Shown here piece after piece: positions 55,463 to 64,000 of a stretch of 64,000 nt of DNA. This DNA comes from Kitasatospora fiedleri. Lineage in GTDB: Bacteria > Actinomycetota > Actinomycetes > Streptomycetales > Streptomycetaceae. The stretch lies in the NCBI RefSeq assembly GCF_948472415.1, contig NZ_OX419519.1, positions 4,030,001-4,094,000 of the forward strand, given 5' to 3'. Each line of letters starts with the position of its first letter. Positions within the stretch are counted from its first letter, which is position 1. The position numbers and the translations under genes were made by a program. Below the pieces are notes generated by a model that made no database searches, was not told where the DNA came from, and saw only the letters and a list, made by a program, of their open reading frames with translations.

Positions 55463-55705
55463 ATGGTGATCATGATGCATCAGATGCGCGCCGAGACCGG
55501 CCCGGACGGTGCCACGGACTCCGTGGTCAGCTGGCACATCGTCCGCAACGCGGACCTCATCGCCCTGTGCGGCAAGGAGCTCGCCGCCACCGCCCCCGTC
55601 GAGGAGGCCACCCGCTGGACCCTCGACCCCGACCGCAACTGCCACACCTGCGGGGCGCTCTTCCTGCGCGAGACCCCGTACCTGCCGGACGAGCACACCG
55701 GCTGA
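55463..55705 (+). CDS. Small Cys-rich protein
   Basis: The 80-aa protein has HIVRNADLIALCGKEL and, later, RNCHTCGALFLRE. The spaced Cys residues suggest one zinc site. The family is not recognised; similar small proteins are widespread in streptomycetes. Several in-frame ATGs occur at the start, so the exact initiation codon is uncertain. Confidence 0.6.
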   Translation: MVIMMHQMRAETGPDGATDSVVSWHIVRNADLIALCGKELAATAPVEEATRWTLDPDRNCHTCGALFLRETPYLPDEHTG

Positions 55706-55763
55706 CGGCCGCCCCGGCGTACGCTGGCGGGTGTCCCCGACCCGCCCCGCCGGAGGTGTTCCC

Positions 55764-56471
55764 GTGGCCGCCAGCCCCTCCACCAAGGCCGCCCCCGCTG
55801 CGACGGTCCCCGCTGCGGCCGCCCCGGCCGTGGCCGTCCCCGTCGAGGTCTCCCCGGAGGCCCGCTCCACCGACGGCCGGGTCCAGCGCGGCAACGAGAC
55901 CCGGCGGGCGGTGCTCGGCCGGGCGGTGCAGATCGCGTCGGTCGAGGGCCTGGAGGCCCTGTCGATCGGGCGGCTGGCGGCGGACCTGGGGCTGAGCAAG
56001 AGCGGCGTGTTCGCGGGCTTCGGTTCCAAGGAGGAGCTCCAGCTGGCCACCGTCCGGGCGGCCCGGCGGATCTTCTACGACCGGGTGGTCACCCCGGCGC
56101 TGGAGCGTCCGGAGGGGGCGGCCCGGCTGCTGGCGCTGTGCGAGCACTGGCTGGACTACTCGCGCGGCCGGGTCTTCGCGGGCGGCTGCTTCTTCTACGC
56201 GGTGACGGCCGAGTTCGACGCCCGGCCCGGCCCGCTGCGCGACGCGCTGGCCGAGTCGGCGCTGGAGTGGGAGGGCCTGGTCGCCGACCTGGCCCGGGCG
56301 GCCGACGCGTCCGGCGAGCTGCCGACGGGCACCGACCCGGTGGAGCTGGCCCTGCTGCTGACCGCCCTGATGGAGAGCGCGAACAGCCTCGCGGTGCTGC
56401 ACGACGACCCGTCCCGCTACGACCGGGCGGCGCGGACGATCCGCCGTCTGCTCGGCTTTCCCACGGCCTGA
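55764..56471 (+). CDS. TetR family regulator
   Basis: The 235-aa protein has a 35-residue Ala/Pro-rich N-terminal extension, then a TetR DNA-binding domain (RRAVLGRAVQIASVEGLEAL, IGRLAADLGLSKSGVFAGFGSKEEL). The C-terminal part is typical of TetR_C_6-like domains. It lies 160 nt upstream of the hydrolase gene, whose promoter carries a TetR-like palindrome, so it is the probable repressor. GTG 55764 follows CGGAGGT. Confidence 0.88.
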   Translation: MAASPSTKAAPAATVPAAAAPAVAVPVEVSPEARSTDGRVQRGNETRRAVLGRAVQIASVEGLEALSIGRLAADLGLSKSGVFAGFGSKEELQLATVRAARRIFYDRVVTPALERPEGAARLLALCEHWLDYSRGRVFAGGCFFYAVTAEFDARPGPLRDALAESALEWEGLVADLARAADASGELPTGTDPVELALLLTALMESANSLAVLHDDPSRYDRAARTIRRLLGFPTA

Positions 56472-56602
56472 CCGGCGGGTCCGTCCTCCCCGGCGCTTCC
56501 CAGCACTTCCCGGCGCTTCCCGCTCTGCCCCGCCCGTGACCGCCCCGCCCCGTGACCGCCCCGCCCGGCTCCGGCGCGGGGCTTCTTCTCATCCACAAAA
56601 CT

Positions 56603-56618
56603 GCACGAACGATCGTGC
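56603..56618. promoter_or_regulatory. Palindromic operator before the hydrolase gene
   Basis: GCACGA (56603-56608) and TCGTGC (56613-56618) flank 4 nt. TAACAT, a -10-like hexamer, follows at 56619-56624, 7 nt before the ATG at 56632. A repressor bound here would cover the promoter. Confidence 0.6.
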
Positions 56619-56631
56619 TAACATCCTGCCC

Positions 56632-57546
56632 ATGGCAGCCACCGCTCTCCTGCGCACCACGCTGAACGCCACCTCCCTGGTCGCCACCGCCCCGCCGGGC
56701 CGCGTGGCCTACGAACTCTTCCGCCGCCCGGTCCGCCGCAGCCGGGTGCGCACGGCGGAGCGCGAACTGCACGACCGCGCCACCACCGAGGAACTGACGG
56801 TCAACGGCAAGCGGGTCCGCGCCTACCGCTGGGGCGACGGCCGGCGGCCGGTGCTGCTGGTGCACGGCTGGCAGTCCCGGGCGTCCCGGTTCGCGCCGTA
56901 CGTGCGGGGCCTGCTCGACCTCGGGATGAGCCCGGTCGCCTTCGACGCGCCCGGCCATGGCGACTCCGCGGGGCGGGCCACCACGATCCTGGAGTACCGC
57001 GAGCTGATCGGCCGGCTCGCCGAGCGGCACGGCCCGTTCGAGGGCGCCGTCGCGCACTCCTTCGGGGTCTGCTGCACCTTCCTCGCGATGGCCGAGGGCG
57101 TGCCGGTCGGCCGCCTGGTCGCCGTCGCCGGGGTCGCCGAATTCGGCTTCCTGGTCGAGGGGTTCACCGCCGGCCTGGGCCTGAACGACCGCCTCAAGGC
57201 GGACCTCGCCCGGCGGATCGAACGCGTCCTGCTGCCGGACGCCGGGGACGTCTGGCGGCGCTTCGACGCCACCCACCGCCCCGAACGGGTCGGCGCGCCG
57301 ATCCTGGTGGTGCACGACGAGGGCGACGAGGTCGTCCCGCTCCGCCAGGCGCACCTGCTGCGCGCGGCGTACGGCGAGCGGCAGCTGCGCCTGATCACCA
57401 CCCGGGGCCTGGGGCACCGCCGGGTGCTGTCCGAGCCGACGGTGGTCGACAACGCGCTGGCCTTCCTCGCCGAGCCGCTGCCGGCACCGGCACCGGCACC
57501 GGCGCCTCGGCCGCTGCCGGTCTCGCCGACCGCGCCCGCGGCCTGA
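56632..57546 (+). CDS. Alpha/beta hydrolase
   Basis: The 304-aa protein has the oxyanion strand VLLVHGWQSRASRF, a nucleophile elbow AHSFGV (Ser), acid Asp in HDEGDEVVP and His in GLGHRRVL. The substrate is not visible; esterase or lipase activity is likely. ATG 56632 sits directly behind an operator-promoter, so it may be leaderless. A Pro/Ala repeat tail ends the protein. Confidence 0.85.
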   Translation: MAATALLRTTLNATSLVATAPPGRVAYELFRRPVRRSRVRTAERELHDRATTEELTVNGKRVRAYRWGDGRRPVLLVHGWQSRASRFAPYVRGLLDLGMSPVAFDAPGHGDSAGRATTILEYRELIGRLAERHGPFEGAVAHSFGVCCTFLAMAEGVPVGRLVAVAGVAEFGFLVEGFTAGLGLNDRLKADLARRIERVLLPDAGDVWRRFDATHRPERVGAPILVVHDEGDEVVPLRQAHLLRAAYGERQLRLITTRGLGHRRVLSEPTVVDNALAFLAEPLPAPAPAPAPRPLPVSPTAPAA

Positions 57547-57633
57547 CCGCGGCCCGGCCGCCGGACCCGACCGCGCCCCCGACCGCGTCCGGCGGCCGGT
57601 CGGGGGACGCCGGCCGGTCGGGGGACGCCGGCC

Positions 57634-57684
57634 GGGCGGGAACGCCGGACGGGCGGGAACGCCGGACGGGCGGGAACGCCGGAC
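57634..57684. repeat. Three 17-bp tandem repeats
   Basis: GGGCGGGAACGCCGGAC is repeated three times exactly, between the hydrolase gene and the DUF5302 gene. An 18-bp unit (GCCGGTCGGGGGACGCCG-like) occurs twice just before it. Confidence 0.9.
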
Positions 57685-57741
57685 GGCCGGTCCCGCGCTC
57701 CGTGCGCGGGGCCGGCCGTCCGGGTGCCGGGCGGGGTCCGC

Positions 57742-57966
57742 TCAGCCGCCGCTCTTGCGGCGGAAGGTGCGCTTGCCGCCGGCCGCGCCGTGGGTGCCGT
57801 GGATCTTCGAGTCGCCGCCGGGACCGCCGGCGGCGTTCCGGTTCTCGTTGCCCTTGCGCTGGAGCGCGGCCAGGAACTTGGCCTTCTGGTCGTCCGGGGC
57901 GGCGGCCTCGGCACCGGCGGTGGCGTCCGGCGAGGGCTCGGCGGCCGGGGCGGTGTCGCTGCTCAT
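57742..57966 (-). CDS. DUF5302 family protein
   Basis: The 74-aa protein begins MSSDTAPAAEPSPDATAGAE and ends with a basic GKRTFRRKSGG, the DUF5302 pattern. It is hydrophilic and probably disordered. The ATG follows AGGAGGT at 6 nt. The function is unknown. Confidence 0.75.
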   Translation of the reverse strand: MSSDTAPAAEPSPDATAGAEAAAPDDQKAKFLAALQRKGNENRNAAGGPGGDSKIHGTHGAAGGKRTFRRKSGG

Positions 57967-58054
57967 GGGGGGACCTCCTGGGCGGAAGACGGGTGTACTG
58001 AGTGCCCACCCTGTCATGCCGACGGGGGGTGCTGTCAGCCGATGTCGGTGTCCG

Positions 58055-58186
58055 TCAGCCCTGGCGCGCCGCGCCGTGCCCGTGCCGGCGGTCCTCGCGG
58101 TACTCCAGACCGCCCATCATGAACAGCAGGGTGAGGACCGGGAAGCCGATCGAGGCGATCACCAGGACGAAGAACTGCCAGACCAT
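58055..58186 (-). CDS. Small single-pass membrane protein
   Basis: The 43-aa protein MVWQFFVLVIASIGFPVLTL continues into a short charged tail (EYREDRRHGHG). ATG 58186 has GGAG 7 nt upstream. It is a plausible but short gene; no family was recognised. Confidence 0.5.
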   Translation of the reverse strand: MVWQFFVLVIASIGFPVLTLLFMMGGLEYREDRRHGHGAARQG

Positions 58187-58329
58187 GGGGTGCTCCTGTT
58201 GCCGGGGCCGGAGGCCGGGACACTGCGACTGATTGGCACACTTTCGTACCATTATGTCCGAATCATTCCGCGAAGCGATCACGGTCGTCCCCCTGTTCGA
58301 GGCCGGGCCCCGGCCGCAGACTGGTGGGC

Positions 58330-59151
58330 ATGCGGGTAGAGCTGGCAGTCGACGCGCGCCGCCCCGACCGGGCCAACGAGGACTTCGCGGCCGCCACCCC
58401 GGAGGCCCTGGTCCTCCTGGACGGCTCCAGCGCCCCGGACACCCTGCGGTCCGGCTGCACCCACGGCATCGCCTGGTACGTGCGCCGCCTCGGCGTCCAC
58501 CTGCTGACCAGGCTCACCGACCGGACCGACCGCCCGATGGCCGACTGCCTGGCCGACGCGATCGCCGGGACCGCCGCCCTGCACGACGGCGCCTGCGACC
58601 TGACCGACCCGGCCACCCCCGCCGCCATGGTGGTCGCCGCCCGGCTGCGCGGCGACACCCTGGAGTACCTGGCGCTCGGCGACTCCCTGCTGGTGCTGCA
58701 CCTCAAGGACGGCCCGCCCCGGGTGATCGGCGACAACCAGCGCTTCCCCGACGGCGAGGCGCTGCGCCGGCAGATCTGGTCCACCGTCCCGGGCACCGCC
58801 GAACGCGCCGCGCTCTACCTGCGGTACGCGGTCGCCGTCCGGGCCGCCCGCAACACCGGCCGCGGCCCGTGGATCGCCGCCGCCACCCCGCACGCCGCCG
58901 CGCACGCCGAGACCGGCGCCGTCGCCCGCGCCGACCTGCACGGCGTGGCCGCCCTCTCGGACGGCGCCGCCCGCTACACCGACCGCCTGGAACTGGGCAG
59001 TTGGGCCGACGCGCTCCGGCTGCTCGCCCAGGACGGCCCGGCCGAGCTGATCGCCCAGGTCCGGGCCGCCGAACGCTCCGACGCCGCCTGCCTGCGCTGG
59101 CCCCGCAGCAAGGCCCACGACGACGCCGCCGCGCTCTACGCCGCGCTCTGA
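58330..59151 (+). CDS. PP2C-like protein phosphatase
   Basis: The 273-aa protein has RRPDRANEDF, VLLDGSS and ALGDSLLVLHLKDG, and a late ALSDGAARY; these align with the acidic metal-binding motifs of PP2C phosphatases (DG, GDS, SDG). Such proteins dephosphorylate Ser/Thr. ATG 58330 begins MRVELAVDARRP; GTG 58324, two codons upstream, is possible. Confidence 0.72.
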   Translation: MRVELAVDARRPDRANEDFAAATPEALVLLDGSSAPDTLRSGCTHGIAWYVRRLGVHLLTRLTDRTDRPMADCLADAIAGTAALHDGACDLTDPATPAAMVVAARLRGDTLEYLALGDSLLVLHLKDGPPRVIGDNQRFPDGEALRRQIWSTVPGTAERAALYLRYAVAVRAARNTGRGPWIAAATPHAAAHAETGAVARADLHGVAALSDGAARYTDRLELGSWADALRLLAQDGPAELIAQVRAAERSDAACLRWPRSKAHDDAAALYAAL

Positions 59152-59158
59152 ACCTCCG

Positions 59159-59707
59159 TCAGGACCGCCCGTCCGCCACGAACACCGCCCGCAGCGCCGA
59201 CCCGTCCGGCGCGGTGTACCCCGCCACCACCTGGCCCGCCACCGGCTCCCCGGCCGGCTCCAGCACCCGGCGCACCACCGGCACGACCTCGCCCGCCACC
59301 GGCGCCACCGCCACGCTGCCGTCCACCGCGTCGCTCTCGCCCTGCATCTGCGGCACCGCCTCACCGCGCAGCATCCGGGCCAACTCCTCGCGCACCACAG
59401 GGTCCTGGGCACCGTCGTAGAACCAGCGCGTCCCCAGCACCCCGTGCTCCGAGACCCCGATCAGCGCCCCGGCCGGCGCCCCCTCCAGCGGCGCGCCCCG
59501 GTACGCCATCGGCACCAGGTAGGCGTCCCGGCCGTCCGTCACCACCATCAGCTCGATCCCCACCTCCCCCGCCGGATCGTCCAGCCGGAACCCCCCGGCC
59601 CGCACCAGCTCCCCGCCCCCCGGACGGAACCACTCCTGCTCCGGCAGCCACTTCGCCAGCAGCTCCAACTTGCCCGGCTCCAAGGTGGTGCGGTGAATCG
59701 TCGCCAT
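59159..59707 (-). CDS. Maltokinase N-terminal-cap-like protein
   Basis: The 182-aa protein starts MATIHRTTLEPGKLELLAKW and matches the N-terminal cap domain of maltokinase/trehalose-synthase-fused proteins (PMAYRGAPLEGA). No kinase domain follows, so it is a stand-alone cap-like protein of unknown role. Confidence 0.7.
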   Translation of the reverse strand: MATIHRTTLEPGKLELLAKWLPEQEWFRPGGGELVRAGGFRLDDPAGEVGIELMVVTDGRDAYLVPMAYRGAPLEGAPAGALIGVSEHGVLGTRWFYDGAQDPVVREELARMLRGEAVPQMQGESDAVDGSVAVAPVAGEVVPVVRRVLEPAGEPVAGQVVAGYTAPDGSALRAVFVADGRS

Positions 59708-59782
59708 GCCGTCCTCCCGGTCCTGCGGTCAACGTCACCCCCCACCTTACGAACCCCCGCCCAGGACTGACCGGACGCCCGG

Positions 59783-60439
59783 TCAGCCCCCGTCCGGGAC
59801 GGGGGCGGTGGCGAAGGCGTGCAGCCAGGTCAGGTCGCGGTGGCCGGGGCCGTACCGCTCGGCCTCGTGCGAGCGTTCGACGGCGGCGACCCGGAAGCCG
59901 GCGGCTTCCAGCAGCGCGGTGACGCGGGCCGCGGACTGGTAGCGGTAGAAGCGCGACGCGTCGCTGCTGAAGCGCTCGATGACCTCCTCCTCGCCCTCGC
60001 CCTCCTTGAAGCCGGCGAACAGCGCCCCGCCGGGGGCCAGCACGCGGCGGAACTCGGCCAGCGCCGCGCCGACGTCGTGGTCCTTGAGGTGCAGCAGCGT
60101 GGCCTGGCACCAGACGCCCGCGAAGTGCCGGTCCGGGAAGGCCAGCCGCCGGGCGTCCATGACCCGGAAGTCGAGCTCCGGGTGGCGCGCCGCGGCCCGG
60201 GCCACGAACGCGGGCGACAGGTCGACGCCCCGCGCCCGCAGCCCGCGGGCGGCGAGCAGCCCGGTGTCCCGCCCGAAGGCGCAGCCGACGTCCAGCACCC
60301 GCCCGGCCGGGTCGGGCAACAGCCGGACGAACGCGTCGAGTTCGGCGTCCGGCAGCATCCCGGCGGTGGCCCATTCGTAGCGCTCCGGGTCCCGGTCGTA
60401 CGCCCGGATCGTCCCGCTGAGGTAGTCGTCCTCGGCCAC
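59783..60439 (-). CDS. SAM-dependent methyltransferase
   Basis: The 218-aa class I methyltransferase has motif I VLDVGCAFGRDTG, post-I GVDLSPAFV and motif II-like VWCQATLLHL. The substrate is unknown. The start is GTG 60439 (VAEDDYLSGTIRAYD). A Tyr/Asp-rich N-terminus precedes the Rossmann fold. Confidence 0.85.
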   Translation of the reverse strand: MAEDDYLSGTIRAYDRDPERYEWATAGMLPDAELDAFVRLLPDPAGRVLDVGCAFGRDTGLLAARGLRARGVDLSPAFVARAAARHPELDFRVMDARRLAFPDRHFAGVWCQATLLHLKDHDVGAALAEFRRVLAPGGALFAGFKEGEGEEEVIERFSSDASRFYRYQSAARVTALLEAAGFRVAAVERSHEAERYGPGHRDLTWLHAFATAPVPDGG

Positions 60440-60534
60440 GCCCGCCACCCTTCCCGCACCCGCGCGGACGCCCCGCGCGCCACCCCTCCGGACGCGTTCC
60501 GCGCCCGGAGGGGTTCCCCGCGGCTGCTTCTCGG

Positions 60535-61116
60535 CTACTTCTCGCAGGCGATCCCGTCGCCGTCCCGGTCGAGCGCGGAGCGGTAGCCGGGGTCCCCGCG
60601 GTGCAGCGGCGCGGCGCCGGCGGCCTTCGCCTCCGTGCAGTTCTTGTAGTACGCCGCGGCCTGCTCGGTGGTGTGCTCCGGCTCGGGGGTGGGCTCCTCG
60701 GGCTGCGGCTGCGGTGCCACGATCGGCGGCGGGGTGGGCGTCGGCGTCTCCGGGGTCGGCGTCGGCGTCGGTGTCGGGACCGGTTCGGGCGCGCTGGTGA
60801 CGGCCTCGGGTGTGGGGCTGGGGGTGTCGCTGGGGGTCGGGCTGGGCGTCGGTGACGGGCTGGGGGCGGCCGAGGCCGTGGTGGCCGCCGGGACGGCTGT
60901 GTCCTGCTTCGGGTCGCTGATCGCCCCCAGCCAGGCGAGGGACATGAGCACGCACCACACCGTCAGCAGCACCTTGGCCCCGAGGTGCACGCGACGCGAA
61001 CGCCAGAGCATCACCGCGGCGACCGGCGGCAGGAACACCAGCAGCGCGATCCGCGCCCACCGGTTCCCCGCCGTCCGCTGCTTCGACGTGGACGCCGGTG
61101 TCTGGTACGGATTCAC
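60535..61116 (-). CDS. Membrane protein with C-terminal excalibur domain
   Basis: The 193-aa protein has two hydrophobic segments, a Pro/Thr/Glu-rich stalk (TPTPTPTPETPTPTP) and an excalibur calcium-binding motif at the end (DRDGDGIACEK). The likely role is extracytoplasmic. The GTG at 61116 follows GAGGAA. Confidence 0.8.
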   Translation of the reverse strand: MNPYQTPASTSKQRTAGNRWARIALLVFLPPVAAVMLWRSRRVHLGAKVLLTVWCVLMSLAWLGAISDPKQDTAVPAATTASAAPSPSPTPSPTPSDTPSPTPEAVTSAPEPVPTPTPTPTPETPTPTPPPIVAPQPQPEEPTPEPEHTTEQAAAYYKNCTEAKAAGAAPLHRGDPGYRSALDRDGDGIACEK

Positions 61117-61301
61117 AGATGTGTTCCTCGGGTGATCGGATGTGAACGGGACGCACACATCGTCCCGTCCCGCCCTGTCGCCGCGTCCGGGTTCGGCATG
61201 GCCGTGATCAAAACGGAAGCAAACGGTCCGAGGGGAGCCGCCGGACCGGATGCGCGAAGCCCGCGTGAGCGAGTCACGCGGGCTTCGGTGGTGTGACGCC
61301 G

Positions 61302-62261
61302 TCAGTTGGCGTCGGCCGGGACGGTGCCGAGGCGGCCGGCCTGGAAGTCCTCCATGGCCTGCTGGAGTTCGCGGTGGCTGTTCATCACGAACGGGCCGTA
61401 CCAGGCGACGGGCTCGCGGATGGGGAGGCCGCCGAGCAGGACGAACTCGAAGGTGGCGGAGCGGGAGTCCTGCTTCTCGTCGGCGCGGATGGTGAGGCTG
61501 TCGCCGTCGCCGAAGACCACGGCCTGGCCGGTGTGGAAGGGCCGCCGCTCCGGGCCGGCGGAGCCGCTGCCGGCCAGGCCGTAGGCGAGGGCGTTGAAGT
61601 CGGCGCGCCACGGCAGGGTGACCTGGGCGCCGGGGGTGAGCGAGACGTGGGTCATGGTGATGGGGGTGTGGGTGGCGCCGGGGCCCTGGTGGCCGTCGAC
61701 CTCGCCGGCGATGACGCGGATCAGCGCGCCGCCGTCCTCGGAGGTGAGCAGCTTGACGCTGCCGCTGCGGATGTCCTGGTACTTCGGGGTGATCATCTTG
61801 TCCGAGGCGGGCAGGTTGACCCAGAGCTGGAGGCCGTGGAACAGGCCGCCGGACATCACCAGCGACTCGGGCGGGGTCTCGATGTGCAGCAGGCCGGAGC
61901 CGGCCGTCATCCACTGGGTGTCGCCGTCGGTGATGACACCGCCGCCGCCGTGCGAGTCCCGGTGGATGAAGGTGCCGTCGATGATGTAGGTGACCGTCTC
62001 GAAGCCGCGGTGCGGGTGCCAGGGGGTGCCCTTGGGCTCGCCGGCCTCGTAGTCCACCTCGCCCATCTGGTCCATCATGATGAACGGGTCGAGGAACTTG
62101 GTGTTGATCTTGGCGAAGGCCCGGCGGACGGGGAAGCCCTCGCCCTCGTAGCCCTCGGGGGCGGTGGCCACGGTGAGGACCGGCCGGGCGGTGCTGTGCA
62201 CCGGGTCGGGACTGGTGACGCGCGGCAGGGTCAGCGGGTTCTCGACGGTCACGGCGGGCAT
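61302..62261 (-). CDS. Pirin family protein
   Basis: The 319-aa bicupin has the pirin metal-site motif HPHRGFETVTYIIDG and later HIETPPE. Some pirins are quercetinases and others act with transcription factors. The gene lies 40 nt downstream of a long palindrome, probably an operator for a MarR-type repressor. Confidence 0.9.
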   Translation of the reverse strand: MPAVTVENPLTLPRVTSPDPVHSTARPVLTVATAPEGYEGEGFPVRRAFAKINTKFLDPFIMMDQMGEVDYEAGEPKGTPWHPHRGFETVTYIIDGTFIHRDSHGGGGVITDGDTQWMTAGSGLLHIETPPESLVMSGGLFHGLQLWVNLPASDKMITPKYQDIRSGSVKLLTSEDGGALIRVIAGEVDGHQGPGATHTPITMTHVSLTPGAQVTLPWRADFNALAYGLAGSGSAGPERRPFHTGQAVVFGDGDSLTIRADEKQDSRSATFEFVLLGGLPIREPVAWYGPFVMNSHRELQQAMEDFQAGRLGTVPADAN

Positions 62262-62302
62262 GTCGGCCTCCTTAGGCGGGTCTGTGGCCTACGTCCACCA
62301 CA

Positions 62303-62346
62303 GTAGTTCAATCATCAACCACTCGCAAGGTTGAACATTGAACTAC
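62303..62346. promoter_or_regulatory. Long palindrome upstream of pirin
   Basis: GTAGTTCAAT (62303-62312) and ATTGAACTAC (62337-62346) are perfect arms. Inside them CAACC and GGTTG form a second pair around an 8-nt centre. This TTCAAT/ATTGAA pattern is typical of MarR/DUF24-type redox repressors. Confidence 0.65.
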
Positions 62347-62401
62347 TTGGACGCATTCCCGCCCGGCGGGAAATGGAGGAGGAGGGGAGGGGGAGGAGGG
62401 G

Positions 62402-62890
62402 TCAGCCGTACATGCGGCGCATGGTGAAGTCCACCATCTGCTCGACCGCCCGCGCGTCGAAGACCATCCGGTGCTCGCCCTCCATGTCGAGGGCGAAGCC
62501 GTAGCCGGTGGGCAGCAGGTCGAGGATCTCCGCGCCGGTCACCGAGAAGTGCTTGGACTCCTTGCCCGCGTACCGCTTCAGCTCCTTGAGCGAGCTGAAC
62601 ATCGGGATGACCGGGGTCGGGGTGTTGTGCAGGGCCAGGAAGCCGGGGCGGTCGCCGCGCGGGCAGTACACCTTGGAGGTGATGAAGATGGCCTGGAAGT
62701 CCTCCACGGGCATCGCGCCGGTGGTGAAGGCGCGCACCGCGTCCGCGAGCGAGGGCGGCGAGGGCTCGGGGTAGAGCGACTGCTGGGCGGCCTGCGGGTC
62801 GCCGTACCCGGGGCCGGGCATGCCGGACATCCCCTGCTGCGTCTGCTGCTGGTAGGGGTCCTGGTAGGCGCTCTGCTCGTAGCCGTACAC
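62402..62890 (-). CDS. SseB-like protein
   Basis: The 162-aa protein has a Gln/Tyr/Pro-rich N-terminus, then an SseB-type fold with FITSKVYCPRG, PVIPMFSSLKELKRYAG and GAEILDLLPTGYGFALD. SseB-like proteins are common in streptomycetes and of uncertain function. GTG 62890 is the start. Confidence 0.8.
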   Translation of the reverse strand: MYGYEQSAYQDPYQQQTQQGMSGMPGPGYGDPQAAQQSLYPEPSPPSLADAVRAFTTGAMPVEDFQAIFITSKVYCPRGDRPGFLALHNTPTPVIPMFSSLKELKRYAGKESKHFSVTGAEILDLLPTGYGFALDMEGEHRMVFDARAVEQMVDFTMRRMYG

Positions 62891-63003
62891 GGGGACAAGG
62901 CTATCGGGCCGCGCCCCGCTTGGGGGCGGGTGATCCGCACAATCCGGCCCGGGGGGCCATTGTGGGACGTGACCACGTTCATAGCTCCGTCACGTCAGGG
63001 GGC

Positions 63004-63029
63004 TTGAACAAGTTACCAACCGGTAGCAT
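63004..63029 (+). promoter_or_regulatory. Promoter/operator candidate before the acyl-CoA dehydrogenase
   Basis: TTGAAC (63004-63009) and TAGCAT (63024-63029) are separated by 14 nt, rather short for a promoter. TTACCAACCGGTA overlaps the -10 region and is partly palindromic, as expected for a TetR/FadR-type fatty-acid regulator. Confidence 0.4.
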
Positions 63030-63103
63030 CATGGGGCGTACTGGTGGGTAAGCGGTGCGCCGGAAGCGGCCGCCCGTGGAGCAGACGAACCGGAGAAACG
63101 GTC

Positions 63104-64000
63104 ATGGGTCACTACAAGTCCAACCTGCGGGACGTGGAGTTCAACCTCTTCGAGGTGTTCGGCCGCGACCAGGTGTACGGCACCGGTCCGTTCGCCGACA
63201 TGGACGTCGACACCGCGAAGAACATCCTCAGCGAGATCTCCCGGCTGGCCGAGAACGACCTCGCGGCCTCCTTCGTCGACACCGACCGCAACCCGCCGGT
63301 GTTCGACCCGGAGACCAACACGGCTCCGATCCCGGAGACCTTCAAGAAGAGCTACCAGACCTTCATGGACGCCGAGTGGTGGCGCCTGGGCATCCCGGAG
63401 GGCATCGGCGGCCAGGTCACCCCGAACTCCCTGGTCTGGGCGTACGCGGAGCAGGTGCTCGGCTCCAACCCGGCGATCTGGATGTACTCCTCCGGCCCGG
63501 CCTTCGCCGGCGTCGTCTACGACGAGGGCACCGAGGAGCAGCAGAAGGTCGCCCAGCGGATGGTCGAGGGCCTGTGGGGCGCCACCATGGTGCTGACCGA
63601 GCCGGACGCCGGCTCGGACGTGGGCGCCGGCCGCACCAAGGCGGTCAAGCAGGAGGACGGCTCCTGGCACATCGAGGGCGTCAAGCGCTTCATCACCTCG
63701 GGCGAGCACGACATGTCCGAGAACATCGTCCACCTGGTGCTGGCCCGCCCCGAGGGCGGCAAGCCGGGCACCAAGGGCCTGGGCCTGTACATCGTGCCGA
63801 AGTTCGACTTCGACTGGGAGACCGGCGAGCTCGGCGAGCGCAACGGCGTCTACGCCACCAACGTCGAGCACAAGATGGGCCTCAAGGCGTCCAACACCTG
63901 CGAGATGACCTTCGGCGCCAAGCACCCGGCCAAGGGCTGGCTGCTCGGCGAGACCGTCGATGGCATCCGCCAGATGTTCAAGATCATCGAGTTCGCCCGG
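63104..64000 (+). CDS. FadE5-type acyl-CoA dehydrogenase (partial)
   Basis: The first 299 codons are present and the gene runs off the window. It begins [20 protein letters not shown], the start of M. tuberculosis FadE5-type enzymes, and contains [13 protein letters not shown] (flavin/substrate region) and [14 protein letters not shown]. It oxidises acyl-CoA in fatty-acid breakdown with FAD. ATG 63104 follows CGGAGAAA at 6 nt. Confidence 0.92.
   Translation, partial: MGHYKSNLRDVEFNLFEVFGRDQVYGTGPFADMDVDTAKNILSEISRLAENDLAASFVDTDRNPPVFDPETNTAPIPETFKKSYQTFMDAEWWRLGIPEGIGGQVTPNSLVWAYAEQVLGSNPAIWMYSSGPAFAGVVYDEGTEEQQKVAQRMVEGLWGATMVLTEPDAGSDVGAGRTKAVKQEDGSWHIEGVKRFITSGEHDMSENIVHLVLARPEGGKPGTKGLGLYIVPKFDFDWETGELGERNGVYATNVEHKMGLKASNTCEMTFGAKHPAKGWLLGETVDGIRQMFKIIEFAR

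Noticed and set aside
57601..57740. CRISPR-like array
   Set aside because: The repeats are 17-18 bp tandem copies with no spacers.

Overview
The window is high-GC actinobacterial DNA. Its gene content points to Streptomyces, Kitasatospora or a close relative: a fused CydDC exporter, SCO-type copper genes next to a Dyp-type peroxidase and prephenate dehydratase, serS, leaderless-looking promoters, GTG/TTG starts and 4-nt ATGA/GTGA overlaps. From memory, the order cyd - DevS-like kinase - ABC genes - MFS/GntR - LCP protein - HAD - serS - pheA - DyP - CopCD - PCu(A)C - Sco matches the S. coelicolor core region not far from oriC, so most of the window is probably conserved core chromosome.

Layout: 0-7.4 kb is core (end of cydB, cydDC, an orphan GAF sensor kinase with a DevS/DosT-like haem-ligand motif, a DUF72 protein, a HAD phosphatase). 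About 7.4-26.5 kb is an accessory island. It starts inside a broken LLM (F420-type) oxidoreductase gene. It carries a two-gene NLR-like system (a small helical protein and an NB-ARC/TPR ATPase sharing a short motif of the kind seen in bacterial amyloid signalling), a full-length LLM copy, an unknown gene, and an array in which 216-bp pieces of the 5' end of the LLM gene alternate with three intact toxin-antitoxin pairs. A fourth, decayed unit lies beyond an IS5-type remnant and a drug-efflux transporter. The island ends with an RHS/YD-repeat toxin and its immunity gene, preceded by a WXG100-like secretion partner and a divergent Crp/Fnr regulator.

28-38 kb holds a nucleotidyltransferase-like protein with tandem repeats, a polytopic membrane protein, a four-gene operon of divergent exported proteins sharing a DLRxLLLPxP-like box, and a four-gene ABC-2 cluster. 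38-46 kb is core: CynX-type MFS, GntR regulator with a repeated operator, LCP cell-wall ligase, HAD phosphatase, serS and pheA. The roughly 700-bp serS-pheA gap contains nine DnaA-box-like sites, three of them perfect.

46-52.6 kb is a copper-handling cluster on the minus strand (DyP peroxidase, CopC-CopD fusion, PCu(A)C chaperone, Sco, YcnI, membrane protein). 52.8-64 kb has an anti-sigma-type ATPase, an MFS exporter behind a GGTCTAGACC palindrome, a TetR/hydrolase pair with a clear operator, a PP2C-like phosphatase, a methyltransferase, an excalibur protein, a pirin behind a long palindrome, an SseB-like protein and the start of a FadE5-type acyl-CoA dehydrogenase. No rRNA, tRNA or CRISPR array was seen.
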